This document shows, piece after piece, positions 26,142 through 34,491 of a stretch of DNA of 64,000 nt (positions are counted from its first letter, which is position 1; each line of letters opens with the position of its first letter). The notes beneath the pieces were generated by a model. The model had not been told where the DNA came from. It saw only the letters and a program-made list of their open reading frames with translations, and searched no databases. Source of the DNA: Paracoccus liaowanqingii (GTDB lineage: Bacteria; Pseudomonadota; Alphaproteobacteria; Rhodobacterales; Rhodobacteraceae); contig NZ_CP038439.1 of NCBI RefSeq assembly GCF_004683865.2, forward strand, positions 1,838,501 through 1,902,500, given 5' to 3'. A program made the translations under genes and the position numbers.

Positions 26142-27569
26142 ATGGCAGGACCGACCCATACTGTCGAGAAGATCGGCGGCACCTCGATGTCGCGGGTCCA
26201 TGAGCTGCGCGACACGTTGCTGATCGGCGACCGCCCGAACCTCTATGGCCGGATCTTCGTCGTCTCGGCCTTTGGCGGCATCACCGACCTGCTGCTGGAG
26301 CACAAAAAATCCGGCGAGCCCGGCGTCTATGCGGCCTTCGCCAGCGGCGAGGGCGATCATGGCTGGCTGGCGGCGCTGGACCGCGCCAGCGAGGCGATGG
26401 GTGCCGCGCATCGCGTGGTGCTGGAGCATCCCGGCGATCTGGAGCGGGCCGACGCTTTCGTGCGCGACCGCCTGATCGGCGCCAAGAACTGCCTGATCGA
26501 CCTGCAGCGCCTGTGCTCCTATGGCCATTTCCGGCTGTCGGAACACATGCTGCACACACGCGAGCTGCTGTCGGGCCTGGGCGAGGCGCATTCGGCCTTC
26601 GTCACCACGCTGATGCTGCAGCGCGCCGGGGTCTCGGCCCGCTTCGTCGACCTGTCGGGCTGGCGCGACACCGGAGAGGTCAGTCTGGACGAGCGCATCC
26701 TGGGCGCCATGTCCGGGATCGACGCGCAGACCGAGATGCCCATCGTTACCGGCTATGCCCAGTGCCGCGAGGGGCTGATGCGCGAATTCGACCGGGGCTA
26801 TTCCGAGGTGACCTTCTCGCGTCTGGCCGCGCTGACCGGCGCGCAGGAGGCGATCATCCACAAGGAGTTCCATCTGTCCTCGGCCGATCCCAAGCTGGTG
26901 GGCGCCGATGCGGTGCGCAAGCTGGGGCGCACGAATTACGACGTGGCCGACCAGCTGTCCAACCTGGGGATGGAGGCGATCCACCCCAAGGCCGCCAAGA
27001 CCCTGCGCCAGTCGGGCGTGCCGCTGCGCGTGACCAACGCCTTCGAGCCGCACGATCCCGGCACGCTGATCGACGACCAGCCGGCGGATGCCCCGGCGGT
27101 CGAGATCGTCACCGGTCTGGACGTCTTCGCGCTGGAGCTGTTCGAACAGGACATGGTCGGCGCCAAGGGCTATGACGCCGCGATCCTCGAGGTGCTGACA
27201 CGCCACAAGGTGCGCATCGTCAGCAAGGTCTCGAACGCGAACACGATCACGCATTACGTGGACAGCAGCCTCAAGGTGCTGCGCCGCGTCGAGAAGGATC
27301 TGGTCGAGCGCTTCCCCTCGGCCTGCGTGTCCTCGCGGGCGGTGGCAATGGCGTCGGCGGTGGGACGCGATCTGGACGGGCTGGCGGTGCTCAGCCGGGG
27401 GCTGAACGCGCTGGCCGATGCCGGGCTGTCGGCGATCGGCGCCACGCAGGGCCCGCGCCAAGTGGACGTGCAGTTCATCGTCGAACGCGACGCCTTGGCG
27501 GGCACGATCCGCGCCCTGCACGGCGCGCTGGTCGAGACGCAGGGCCGCGACATCGCCCAAGCGGCCTGA
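26142..27569 (+). CDS. ask: Ectoine-pathway aspartate kinase
   Basis: A 475-residue aspartokinase of the Ask_Ect subgroup, which starts the aspartate branch toward ectoine. Conserved stretches are VEKIGGTSMSR (nucleotide and aspartate binding), VVSAFGGITDLLLEHK, TGYAQCREGLMREFDRGYSEVTFS and two ACT domains (about 320-470). The dedicated kinase within ect operons is known to be less feedback-inhibited than general LysC, fitting osmotic-stress supply. It starts 2 bases after ectC. Confidence 0.95.
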   Translation: MAGPTHTVEKIGGTSMSRVHELRDTLLIGDRPNLYGRIFVVSAFGGITDLLLEHKKSGEPGVYAAFASGEGDHGWLAALDRASEAMGAAHRVVLEHPGDLERADAFVRDRLIGAKNCLIDLQRLCSYGHFRLSEHMLHTRELLSGLGEAHSAFVTTLMLQRAGVSARFVDLSGWRDTGEVSLDERILGAMSGIDAQTEMPIVTGYAQCREGLMREFDRGYSEVTFSRLAALTGAQEAIIHKEFHLSSADPKLVGADAVRKLGRTNYDVADQLSNLGMEAIHPKAAKTLRQSGVPLRVTNAFEPHDPGTLIDDQPADAPAVEIVTGLDVFALELFEQDMVGAKGYDAAILEVLTRHKVRIVSKVSNANTITHYVDSSLKVLRRVEKDLVERFPSACVSSRAVAMASAVGRDLDGLAVLSRGLNALADAGLSAIGATQGPRQVDVQFIVERDALAGTIRALHGALVETQGRDIAQAA

Positions 27570-27594
27570 CGCATCCCGACGAACTGACAAACTG

Positions 27595-27630
27595 AAAACG
27601 ACCCTCCCCTGTCCGGGGGAGGGTCGTTTT
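27595..27630 (+). terminator. Rho-independent terminator of ectABC-ask
   Basis: A perfect 15-bp stem (AAAACGACCCTCCCC and its complement) with a 6-base loop, ending in TTTT on the plus strand. The A-run on the left arm makes it work in both directions, which would also shield the response-regulator gene reading toward it. Confidence 0.92.
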
Positions 27631-27671
27631 CCGTGGGCACTATGCACGGCGGACTCTGGCGCGGGCGCGGC

Positions 27672-28121
27672 TCAGCCCCATTGCGCGGCGAAGGCGGGCG
27701 AGGCCACGAAGCTGCCCGGCTCGGGCGAGACGGGGGGCGGATCGCAGACCCCCTCCTCCAGATAGCGCAGCGCTGCCGTGAAGCCCGCCGCCGAGAAGGG
27801 CTTGGCGATGACGCCGTGGGCGCCGGCAAAATCCTCGGGAATCTTCTTGGGATTGGCGGTGACGAAGACGACGATCGTGTCGGGCCAGCGCCGACGGATC
27901 TCGTCATTGACCTCCAGCCCGGTGCTGCCTTGGGCCAGCTGCATGTCGACCAGCGCCACGTCGGGCCGGTCCCCGACGGGCAGCGCCTCGACCGCCTGCA
28001 GCGAGGCCGCGGTGCCCAGGACCCGGTGGCCGGCATCCTCGATCATCATCTCGATATCCATCGCGATGATGAATTCGTCCTCGACGACCAGGATCGAGAG
28101 CGGGGGTTTGGGGTGGTTCAT
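27672..28121 (-). CDS. Single-domain response regulator (LovR-like)
   Basis: A 149-residue receiver domain with no output domain. The acidic pair is Glu14/Asp15 (VVEDEF), the phospho-acceptor is Asp59 (ALVDMQL), the switch Thr is Thr88 (FVTAN) and the Lys is Lys107 (IAKPFS). A 30-residue Pro-rich tail follows. Its ATG overlaps the stop of the LOV kinase gene, so they form a kinase-regulator pair. The arrangement resembles LovK/LovR of Caulobacter, where LovR is a single-domain phosphate sink. Downstream targets are unknown. Confidence 0.88.
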   Translation of the reverse strand: MNHPKPPLSILVVEDEFIIAMDIEMMIEDAGHRVLGTAASLQAVEALPVGDRPDVALVDMQLAQGSTGLEVNDEIRRRWPDTIVVFVTANPKKIPEDFAGAHGVIAKPFSAAGFTAALRYLEEGVCDPPPVSPEPGSFVASPAFAAQWG

Positions 28122-29242
28122 GAGACCTCGGTGTCGACGACGACGGTGACTTCGATGGACCCGCACGGCCCCTGGACCCAGGACACGGTGGTACGCGTCT
28201 GCGCGGCCAAGCGGGAGATGATCTGTTCAGTGACCCCCGAGGGGGAATAGCGCGGCAGCGTGGGGTTCTTGGAACTGCCGTCGCGGGCATCGCGCCCGAA
28301 GCGGATGCCCAGCTCGACCCGGCCCCCGGTCACGCGCGACGAGATGTCGAAGACCCGCGCGCCGCCGTGATCGGTGGGCAGGATCATGTGGGACAGGATC
28401 TCGTTGACGATCAGCCCGATGGCCGAGGCCTGCCCGGCGGGCACCTCGGCCCGGCCCAGATCGGCGCGGATGCGGATGTCGCAGTCGGCCCGGCTCTGCG
28501 TCAGGTCCGAGGCGAGGTTGACGGTGTAGGAGCCGATGTCGAACCGCGTCACGTCCTCGGACTGGTAGAGATGGCGGTGCACGGTGGCCAGCGCGTCGAT
28601 CCGGGTCATCATCGCGCGCAGCAGGTCGGCGGTCTGGCTGTCATGCGCCTCGCGCAGCTGCAGGCGCAGGATCGATCCGATCATGGTCATGTTGTTCTTC
28701 ACGCGGTGATCGACCTCGTGCAGCAGCAGCCGCTGCGCATCCAGCGACTCGCGCAGTTCGGCCACCCGCCGCGTCACCTCGGTCTCGACCCGGGCCTTCT
28801 CGCGGGCCATGCGCGCCTGCACGTCGATCCGGTCGGTCACATCCAGCTGCGAGGCGAAGAAGAACTGGATCCGGCCCGCATCGTCGCGCACCGGGCTGAG
28901 ATAGAGCGCGTTCCAGAAGGACGAGCCGTCCTTGCGATAGTTCAGGATGTCGACGGCGATGTCGGTCCCCGCCGTCACGGCGTCGCGGATGCGGTCCACC
29001 GTCTCGGGATCGGTCTGTTCGCCCTGCAGCAGGCGGCAGTTGCGGCCCAGCAGCTCGTCGCGGTCATAGCCGGTCAGCCGCTGGAAGGCGTCGTTGGCGA
29101 AGATGATCGGGTTGTCGGGCTTGGTGGGGTCGGTGATGATCATGGACATGCGCGTCGACCGGACCGCCGCCGCGAAGGGATCGCCCCGCCCCTGCTCGTG
29201 ATGCAGTGCCTCGGTGAGGGTCCAGTCGTCCCTGTCGTCCAC
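28118..29242 (-). CDS. LOV-domain (blue-light) histidine kinase with degenerate ATPase domain
   Basis: A 374-residue protein. A LOV domain (about residues 20-135) has the flavin motif GRNCRLLQGEQTD with the photoactive Cys69, plus NDAFQRLTGYDRDELLG and NYRKDGSSFWN. A HisKA_2 dimerisation box follows, LLHEVDHRVKNNM, phospho-acceptor His179 by family analogy. The C-terminal third should be the HATPase domain but is altered: the N box reads NEILSHM instead of NEL-x-TNA, and the D-x-G-x-G box is FGRDARDG. It may therefore not bind ATP normally. Start GTG at 29242 with an upstream GAGGA; coupled to the response regulator. Confidence 0.85.
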   Translation of the reverse strand: MDDRDDWTLTEALHHEQGRGDPFAAAVRSTRMSMIITDPTKPDNPIIFANDAFQRLTGYDRDELLGRNCRLLQGEQTDPETVDRIRDAVTAGTDIAVDILNYRKDGSSFWNALYLSPVRDDAGRIQFFFASQLDVTDRIDVQARMAREKARVETEVTRRVAELRESLDAQRLLLHEVDHRVKNNMTMIGSILRLQLREAHDSQTADLLRAMMTRIDALATVHRHLYQSEDVTRFDIGSYTVNLASDLTQSRADCDIRIRADLGRAEVPAGQASAIGLIVNEILSHMILPTDHGGARVFDISSRVTGGRVELGIRFGRDARDGSSKNPTLPRYSPSGVTEQIISRLAAQTRTTVSWVQGPCGSIEVTVVVDTEVS

Positions 29243-29433
29243 GTGCCGTCCTCGTCCATTCCACGCTTTCGCGTCAGTCCCGTGACAAGGTTCCGGGGAT
29301 GGGATTGGTTCCCGCCGGGGATACCGGGCAGAGCGGGATGCGACGCGACGTTGCAGGCGGGCGACAGGGCTGCACGCCCAAGGACTTGAGCGCGCGCGGC
29401 AAGGGCCGGGTGGCCGCGCGGCGGGGGCGCGGG

Positions 29434-30285
29434 TCAGCCGCGCCGCGCCTCCAGCACCGCCTTCAGCGCCAGCGCCACCAGCGCCAGCAGCGTCAGGGTC
29501 GAGGCGGCGGCGAAGGCCCCCACCGCGTTCAGGTCGTTGAACAGCAGCTCGACATGCAGGGGCAGCGTGTTCGTCTGGCCACGGATGTTGCCCGACACCA
29601 CCGACACGCCGCCGAACTCGCCCACCGCGCGGGCCGTGCACAGCACGGCGCCATAGAGCAGCGCCCACCGGATGTTGGGCAGCGTGACGCGCCGGAACAC
29701 CTGCCAGCCCGAGGCGCCAAGGGTCACGGCGGCCTCCTCCTGCGCGGTGCCCTGCGCCTGCATCAGGGGCAGCACCTCGCGGGCGACGAAGGGCGCGGTC
29801 ACGAACATCGTCACCAGCACGATGCCGGGCAGCGCGAACATCACCTGCAGGTCCAGATCGCCCAGCCACGGTCCCAGCAGCCCCTGCCGCCCGTAGAGCA
29901 GCAGATAGCAGATCCCCGCGATGATCGGAGAGATCGAGAAGGGGATCTCGATCATCGTGACCAGGATGCCGCGCCCGGGAAAGCGGTGCTTGGCCACGGC
30001 CCAGGCCGCCGCGATGCCGAAGGCGATGTTCAGGGGCACCACGATCACCGCGACCAGGCTGGTCAGCCAGATCGCGTGCAGCGTCGCGGGATCGAGGATG
30101 TTCGACGCATAGACCCGCCAGCCTTCAGAAAAGGCGCGGGCGAAGATATAGGCCAGCGGCGCCACCACGATCAGCAGCGTCAAAATGACGGCCAGCGCGA
30201 TCAGGGCGCGGGCGCCCATGGTGCGGGCCGGGCGGCCGTGGCCGGTGGCGGCCGATCCGGGGGCGATCATGTCGGGCGCGCTCAT
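29434..30285 (-). CDS. cysW: Sulfate/thiosulfate ABC transporter permease CysW
   Basis: A 283-residue inner-membrane permease with six helices. The EAA loop, EEAAVTLGASGWQVFRRVTLPNIRW, contacts CysA, and ARAVGEFGGVSVVSGNIRGQTNTLPL is typical of CysW. The start MSAPDMIAPG overlaps the cysT stop (ATGA). It is the last gene of an operon ordered cysA-sbp-cysT-cysW, unusual in that the ATPase comes first. Confidence 0.94.
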   Translation of the reverse strand: MSAPDMIAPGSAATGHGRPARTMGARALIALAVILTLLIVVAPLAYIFARAFSEGWRVYASNILDPATLHAIWLTSLVAVIVVPLNIAFGIAAAWAVAKHRFPGRGILVTMIEIPFSISPIIAGICYLLLYGRQGLLGPWLGDLDLQVMFALPGIVLVTMFVTAPFVAREVLPLMQAQGTAQEEAAVTLGASGWQVFRRVTLPNIRWALLYGAVLCTARAVGEFGGVSVVSGNIRGQTNTLPLHVELLFNDLNAVGAFAAASTLTLLALVALALKAVLEARRG

Positions 30286-31130
30286 CGTGTGGCCTCGCGG
30301 TGGCGGGCGGCCCAGGATTGCAGGATGTTCGACAGGACCAGCAGCACCAGCGCAAAGCCCAGCAGGACCAGCGCGATGGCGGCGGCGCCGTTGTAGTCGT
30401 ATTCCTCCAGCCGGATATAGGCCAGAAGGGCCGCGATCTCGGTCTGCCCGGGCAGGTTGCCGGCGATGAAGACGATGGCCCCGAACTCGCCCAGGGACCG
30501 GGCGAAGGCGGTGGTGCAGCCAGCCAGCCAGGCGGGCAGGATCGCGGGAAAGACCACGCGGGCAAAGACCTGCCACGGCGTCGCGCCAAGCGTCTCGGCC
30601 GCCTGTTCCAGCGAGGGGTCCAGATCCTCCAGCACCGGCTGGACCGTGCGCACCACGAAGGGGATCGAGGTGAAGGCCATCGCCAGCGCGATGCCCCAGA
30701 TCGTGTAGACGACCGGGATGCCCGCCGGGTGCAGGACCTGTCCGAACCAGCCATTGGCCGAGAAGAGTGCCGTCAGCGACAGCCCCGCCACGGCGGTGGG
30801 CAGCGCGAAGGGCACGTCCATCAGCGCGTCCAGCAGCCGCTTGCCGGGAAAGTCGTGGCGCACCAGCACCCAGGCCATCAAGAGCCCATAGACCGCGTTG
30901 AAGGCGGTGGCGATGGCCGCCGCCGTCAGGGTGATGCGGAAGGCCGCCACCGCGCGTTCGGAACTGACGATCGCCCAGAAGGCGGCGGGGCCGATCTCGG
31001 CCCCCTTCAGGATCAGGGCCGAGATGGGGATCAGCACGATCAGCACCAGATAGAGCAGCGTCGTGCCCAGGCTCAGCGTGAACCCGGGCAGGACGCGCTT
31101 GGCGCGGAAGGGGGCGGCGGCGGTGCTCAT
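30282..31130 (-). CDS. cysT: Sulfate/thiosulfate ABC transporter permease CysT (CysU)
   Basis: A 282-residue permease, partner of CysW. Signatures are MDVPFALPTAVAGLSLTALF, EQAAETLGATPWQVFARVVFPAILPAW (EAA loop) and ARSLGEFGAIVFIAGNLPGQTEIAALL. Six helices are predicted. Its ATG overlaps the end of the binding-protein gene. Confidence 0.94.
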   Translation of the reverse strand: MSTAAAPFRAKRVLPGFTLSLGTTLLYLVLIVLIPISALILKGAEIGPAAFWAIVSSERAVAAFRITLTAAAIATAFNAVYGLLMAWVLVRHDFPGKRLLDALMDVPFALPTAVAGLSLTALFSANGWFGQVLHPAGIPVVYTIWGIALAMAFTSIPFVVRTVQPVLEDLDPSLEQAAETLGATPWQVFARVVFPAILPAWLAGCTTAFARSLGEFGAIVFIAGNLPGQTEIAALLAYIRLEEYDYNGAAAIALVLLGFALVLLVLSNILQSWAARHREATR

Positions 31131-32119
31131 CGGTTGACGAAGACCTGATCCAGGATCCCGCCCGAGGCCAGATGCTCGGCCGAGACGGCATCCCAGCCCC
31201 CGAAGACCTCGTCCACGGTGACCAGCTCGACCGGGGCCTGCGCATCGGCGAACTCGGCCGCGACGGTCTCGTCGGTCACGCGATAGTCGCGCTCGGCCAG
31301 CAGGCGCTGCGCCTCGGGGGTATACAGCCAGTCCAGATAGGCGGTGGCCAGCTCGGTCGTGCCGTTGTCCTCGGCATTCTCGGCCACCACGGCGACCGGG
31401 AAGGCGGCAAACAGGCTCATCGACGGGGTCACGCGCTCGAACCCCTCGGCCTCGTATTGCGCGGCGATCTGGCCGGTCTCGGCCTCGAAGGTCACCAGCA
31501 CGTCGCCGATGCCGCGTTCCGCGAAGGTCTGGGTCGAGGCCCGCCCGCCGGTGTCGAAGACCGGCACATTGGCAAAGACGCTGCGCACGAAGTCCTGCGC
31601 CGCCGCCTGGTCGCCGTCATTCTGCGCCAGCGCATAGGCATAGGCGGCCAGATAGGTGTAGCGCGCATTGCCGCTAGTCTTGGGGTTCGGAAAGACGGGC
31701 GCCACATCCTCGCGCGCCAGATCGTCCCAGTCCTCGATCCCCTTGGGGTTGCCCTCGCGCACCAGGAAGGCGGGCAGCGAGTAATAGGGCGAGGCGCCGT
31801 TGGGGAAGGCGTCGCGCCAGTCCTCGGGCAGCAGGCCGCTCTCGGCCAGCACGTCGATGTCGGTCTCCTGGTTGAAGGTCACCAAATCGGCGGGCAGCCC
31901 CTCCAGGATCGCGCGGGCCTGGCGCGAGGATCCGCCATGCGACATGTCGATGGTCAGCGAGCGGCCGGTCTCGGCCTCCCATTGCGCGGCGAAGGCGGGG
32001 TTCAGCGCCTCGAACAGTTCGCGGGCGATGTCGTAGCTGACATTCAGCAGGCGGTCCTGCGCATGGGCGGGACCGGTCAGGATCAGGGCCAGCGCGGTGG
32101 CGAGAACGGGCAGTTTCAT
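31127..32119 (-). CDS. sbp: Sulfate-binding periplasmic protein
   Basis: A 330-residue periplasmic binding protein with a signal peptide (cleavage near GPAHA-QD, residue 20). The mature start LLNVSYDIARELFEALNPAF, the SHGGSSRQARAI loop and VTFNQETDIDVLAE are the Sbp/CysP ligand-binding signatures. It delivers sulfate or thiosulfate to CysTW; sequence alone does not separate the two ligands. It overlaps both neighbours by 4 bases. Confidence 0.94.
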   Translation of the reverse strand: MKLPVLATALALILTGPAHAQDRLLNVSYDIARELFEALNPAFAAQWEAETGRSLTIDMSHGGSSRQARAILEGLPADLVTFNQETDIDVLAESGLLPEDWRDAFPNGASPYYSLPAFLVREGNPKGIEDWDDLAREDVAPVFPNPKTSGNARYTYLAAYAYALAQNDGDQAAAQDFVRSVFANVPVFDTGGRASTQTFAERGIGDVLVTFEAETGQIAAQYEAEGFERVTPSMSLFAAFPVAVVAENAEDNGTTELATAYLDWLYTPEAQRLLAERDYRVTDETVAAEFADAQAPVELVTVDEVFGGWDAVSAEHLASGGILDQVFVNR

Positions 32120-33207
32120 CGGGCGATCTCCTTGGACAGGGGCAGGACGGGGGTGGCGGTGTCGCGGCGGGCGTCGGGAAAGATCGCCGCCGCCTCGACG
32201 CGCAGGGCGACGGGGGCGCCCTTGGTCAGGGCGGGAGCGCCGCGCCGGGGCATCTGCGCCTCGGCCTCGGCGCCGTCGGTGCGGGTGGCGGTCAGGCGCA
32301 GCTCGGCCCCGGTGCTGGCGAGGCTGGTCACATGCCAGACCCCCGCAGGGTCGGGCATCGCGCGGATGTCGGCGGGCCGGGCGAACAACCTTGCCGCGCC
32401 ATCGGGCAGCGCCCGGCGCGGCAGGGCGGTCAGGTCCAGCCCCGGGGCGGCGGCGCGGCCCGAGGCCAGCGTCACCGGCAGCTCGACCGTGGCACCCATG
32501 AAACGGGCCACGAAGGGCGTGGCGGGGTGGTCGTGGATCTGGTCGGCATGGCCGATCTGCTCGATCCGCCCCTGCCCCATGACGACGACGCGGTCGGCCA
32601 GCTCGAAGGCCTCCTCCTGGTCATGGGTCACGAAGATGGTGGTCGATCCGGTCGCCTCGTGCACGCCGCGCAGCCAGCGGCGCAGGTCGCGGCGGATCGC
32701 GGCGTCCAGCGCCCCGAAGGGCTCGTCCAGCAGCAGCACGCGCGGCTTGATCGCCAGCGCCCGGCCAAGCGCCACCCGCTGGCGCTGCCCGCCCGACAGT
32801 TGCGCAGGGTAGCGGTCGGCCAGATGGTCGATCTGCAGGAAGGTCATCAGCTCGTCGGCCCGCGCGGCGATCTTCGCCTTGGCAGGACGGTCGGCGCGGG
32901 GGCGCACGGTCAGGCCGAAGGCGATGTTGTCGCGCACGCTCATATGCGGAAACAGCGCGTAATGCTGAAAGACGAAGCCGATGCGCCGGTCGCGGGCGGC
33001 CAGCTGCAGCCAGTCCTGCCCGGCCACCGACAGCTGCCCGGCATCGGGCCATTCCAGCCCGGCGATGATCTTCAGAAGGGTCGTCTTGCCGGACCCCGAA
33101 GGCCCCAGCAGGGCCACCAGCTCGCCGTCGGCCACGTCCAGATCGATGCCGCGCAGCACCTCGGTGCGGTCGAACCGCTTGGTCATCCCGGCGATCGTGA
33201 TGGACAT
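32116..33207 (-). CDS. cysA: Sulfate/thiosulfate ABC transporter ATPase CysA
   Basis: A 363-residue ATPase. Walker A GPSGSGKTT, Q-loop FVFQHYALF, signature [16 protein letters not shown], Walker B VLLLDEPFGALD and H-loop VTHDQEEA are all intact. The C-terminal third (about 240-363) is a TOBE-like regulatory domain. Start MSITIAGMTKRF at 33207 with GAGGGG upstream; the frame stays open upstream, but nothing there matches the family. It energises sulfate uptake for cysteine synthesis. Confidence 0.95.
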   Translation of the reverse strand: MSITIAGMTKRFDRTEVLRGIDLDVADGELVALLGPSGSGKTTLLKIIAGLEWPDAGQLSVAGQDWLQLAARDRRIGFVFQHYALFPHMSVRDNIAFGLTVRPRADRPAKAKIAARADELMTFLQIDHLADRYPAQLSGGQRQRVALGRALAIKPRVLLLDEPFGALDAAIRRDLRRWLRGVHEATGSTTIFVTHDQEEAFELADRVVVMGQGRIEQIGHADQIHDHPATPFVARFMGATVELPVTLASGRAAAPGLDLTALPRRALPDGAARLFARPADIRAMPDPAGVWHVTSLASTGAELRLTATRTDGAEAEAQMPRRGAPALTKGAPVALRVEAAAIFPDARRDTATPVLPLSKEIAR

Positions 33208-33536
33208 GGCGCACCCCTCTGGCTGAACCTGCCAGCTAGGATGCCGCCTTGGCTGCGGCAAGGGGTTCGGGACGCAGGCCACTTCCCCGCCCCGGGGCGG
33301 TTGTTTCGCCGCAGTACTGGGCCGCGAAACGATCCGCCGCACAGGCGGCCTCGCCGGACGGAGATCGTTCCGCCAAACCCGGCCCGCGGGCGGCGGGCGT
33401 TCTTCTTTGCCCGCAGCCGGTCGCCGTTACCCGACGACCGGCGGGACGGCCGGAACCGCTTGATCTTGGCCGCGCCCGCACCTAAACGCAGCGCCTCGGC
33501 ACACGGCGCAGCATTCTTGCGCGAAGGAGAGGTTTC
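33208..33536. promoter_or_regulatory. Divergent control region cysA / BASS transporter
   Basis: A 329-base gap with no gene. It contains two overlapping inverted repeats: GTTTCGC/GCGAAAC (33303-33309 with 33324-33330) and AACGATC/GATCGTT (33328-33334 with 33363-33369). They share the bases AAC and so could not both form at once. A CTGGC/GCCAG repeat precedes cysA. No clear -35/-10 pair was found. Confidence 0.35.
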
Positions 33537-34481
33537 ATGAACGCCCTGGCACGACTGTCCGGCTTTGTCGGCAAGACATTTGCCCTCTGGGTCCTGCTCT
33601 TCGCGGTGCTGGGCTTCCTGCTGCCCGAGACCTTCCGCCAGCTGACGCCCTGGATCGTCACCCTGCTGGGGATCATCATGTTCGGGATGGGGCTGACCAT
33701 CTCGGCTCGCGACTTCGGCGAGGTGCTGCGCCGTCCGCTGGACGTGGGCGTGGGCGTGGCCTCGCAATTCATCATCATGCCGCTGCTGGCGGTGGCGCTG
33801 ACCCGGATCATCCCGATGCCGCCCGAGGTCGCCGCCGGCGTCATCCTGGTCGGCTGCTGCCCCGGGGGCACCTCGTCCAACGTGATGACCTATCTGGCCA
33901 AGGGCGACACGGCCCTGTCGGTGGCCTGCACCAGCGTCACCACGCTGATGGCGCCGGTGGTGACGCCCTTTCTGGTCCTGATGTTCGCGCGGGAATACCT
34001 GCCCGTGGATGCCTGGGCGATGTTCCAGTCCATCGTCAAGGTCGTGCTGCTGCCGCTGGCCCTGGGCCTGCTGGCGCAGCGGCTGGTGCCGGGGATCGTG
34101 CGCGCGGCCATTCCGGCGCTGCCTTTGGTCAGCGTGACCGGGATCGTGCTGATCGTGGCCGCCGTGGTCGGCGCCTCGAAGGGCGCCATCGTGCAGTCGG
34201 GGCTGATGATCTTCGCGGTCGTCGTGCTGCACAACCTTCTGGGCTATCTGATCGGCTATCTGGCGGCGCGGGCGGCGGGGCTGGAGCTGGCGGGCCGCAA
34301 GGCCATCGCGATCGAGGTCGGCATGCAGAACTCGGGCCTGGCCGCAGCCCTTGCGACGACCTATTTCTCGCCCCTCGCGGCGGTCCCGGCGGCGATCTTC
34401 AGCGTCTGGCACAATATCTCGGGCGCGATCGTGGCCAGCATCCTGGCCCGGATGGGCCCGGAGGCGCCGCCGCGCCGCTGA
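33537..34481 (+). CDS. BASS-family (bile acid:sodium symporter) transporter
   Basis: A 314-residue polytopic protein with about nine or ten helices. It has the family features FGMGLTISARDF, VGCCPGGTSSNVMTYLAKGD (the crossover region that binds Na+ in BASS proteins) and AIEVGMQNSGLAAALA. Bacterial members near PanS/YocS move organic anions such as pantoate with Na+; the substrate here is unknown. A GAAGGAGAGG ribosome site precedes the ATG. It diverges from cysA, but a role in sulfur uptake is only a guess from position. Confidence 0.88.
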   Translation: MNALARLSGFVGKTFALWVLLFAVLGFLLPETFRQLTPWIVTLLGIIMFGMGLTISARDFGEVLRRPLDVGVGVASQFIIMPLLAVALTRIIPMPPEVAAGVILVGCCPGGTSSNVMTYLAKGDTALSVACTSVTTLMAPVVTPFLVLMFAREYLPVDAWAMFQSIVKVVLLPLALGLLAQRLVPGIVRAAIPALPLVSVTGIVLIVAAVVGASKGAIVQSGLMIFAVVVLHNLLGYLIGYLAARAAGLELAGRKAIAIEVGMQNSGLAAALATTYFSPLAAVPAAIFSVWHNISGAIVASILARMGPEAPPRR

Positions 34482-34491
34482 CCGCCGCGCT

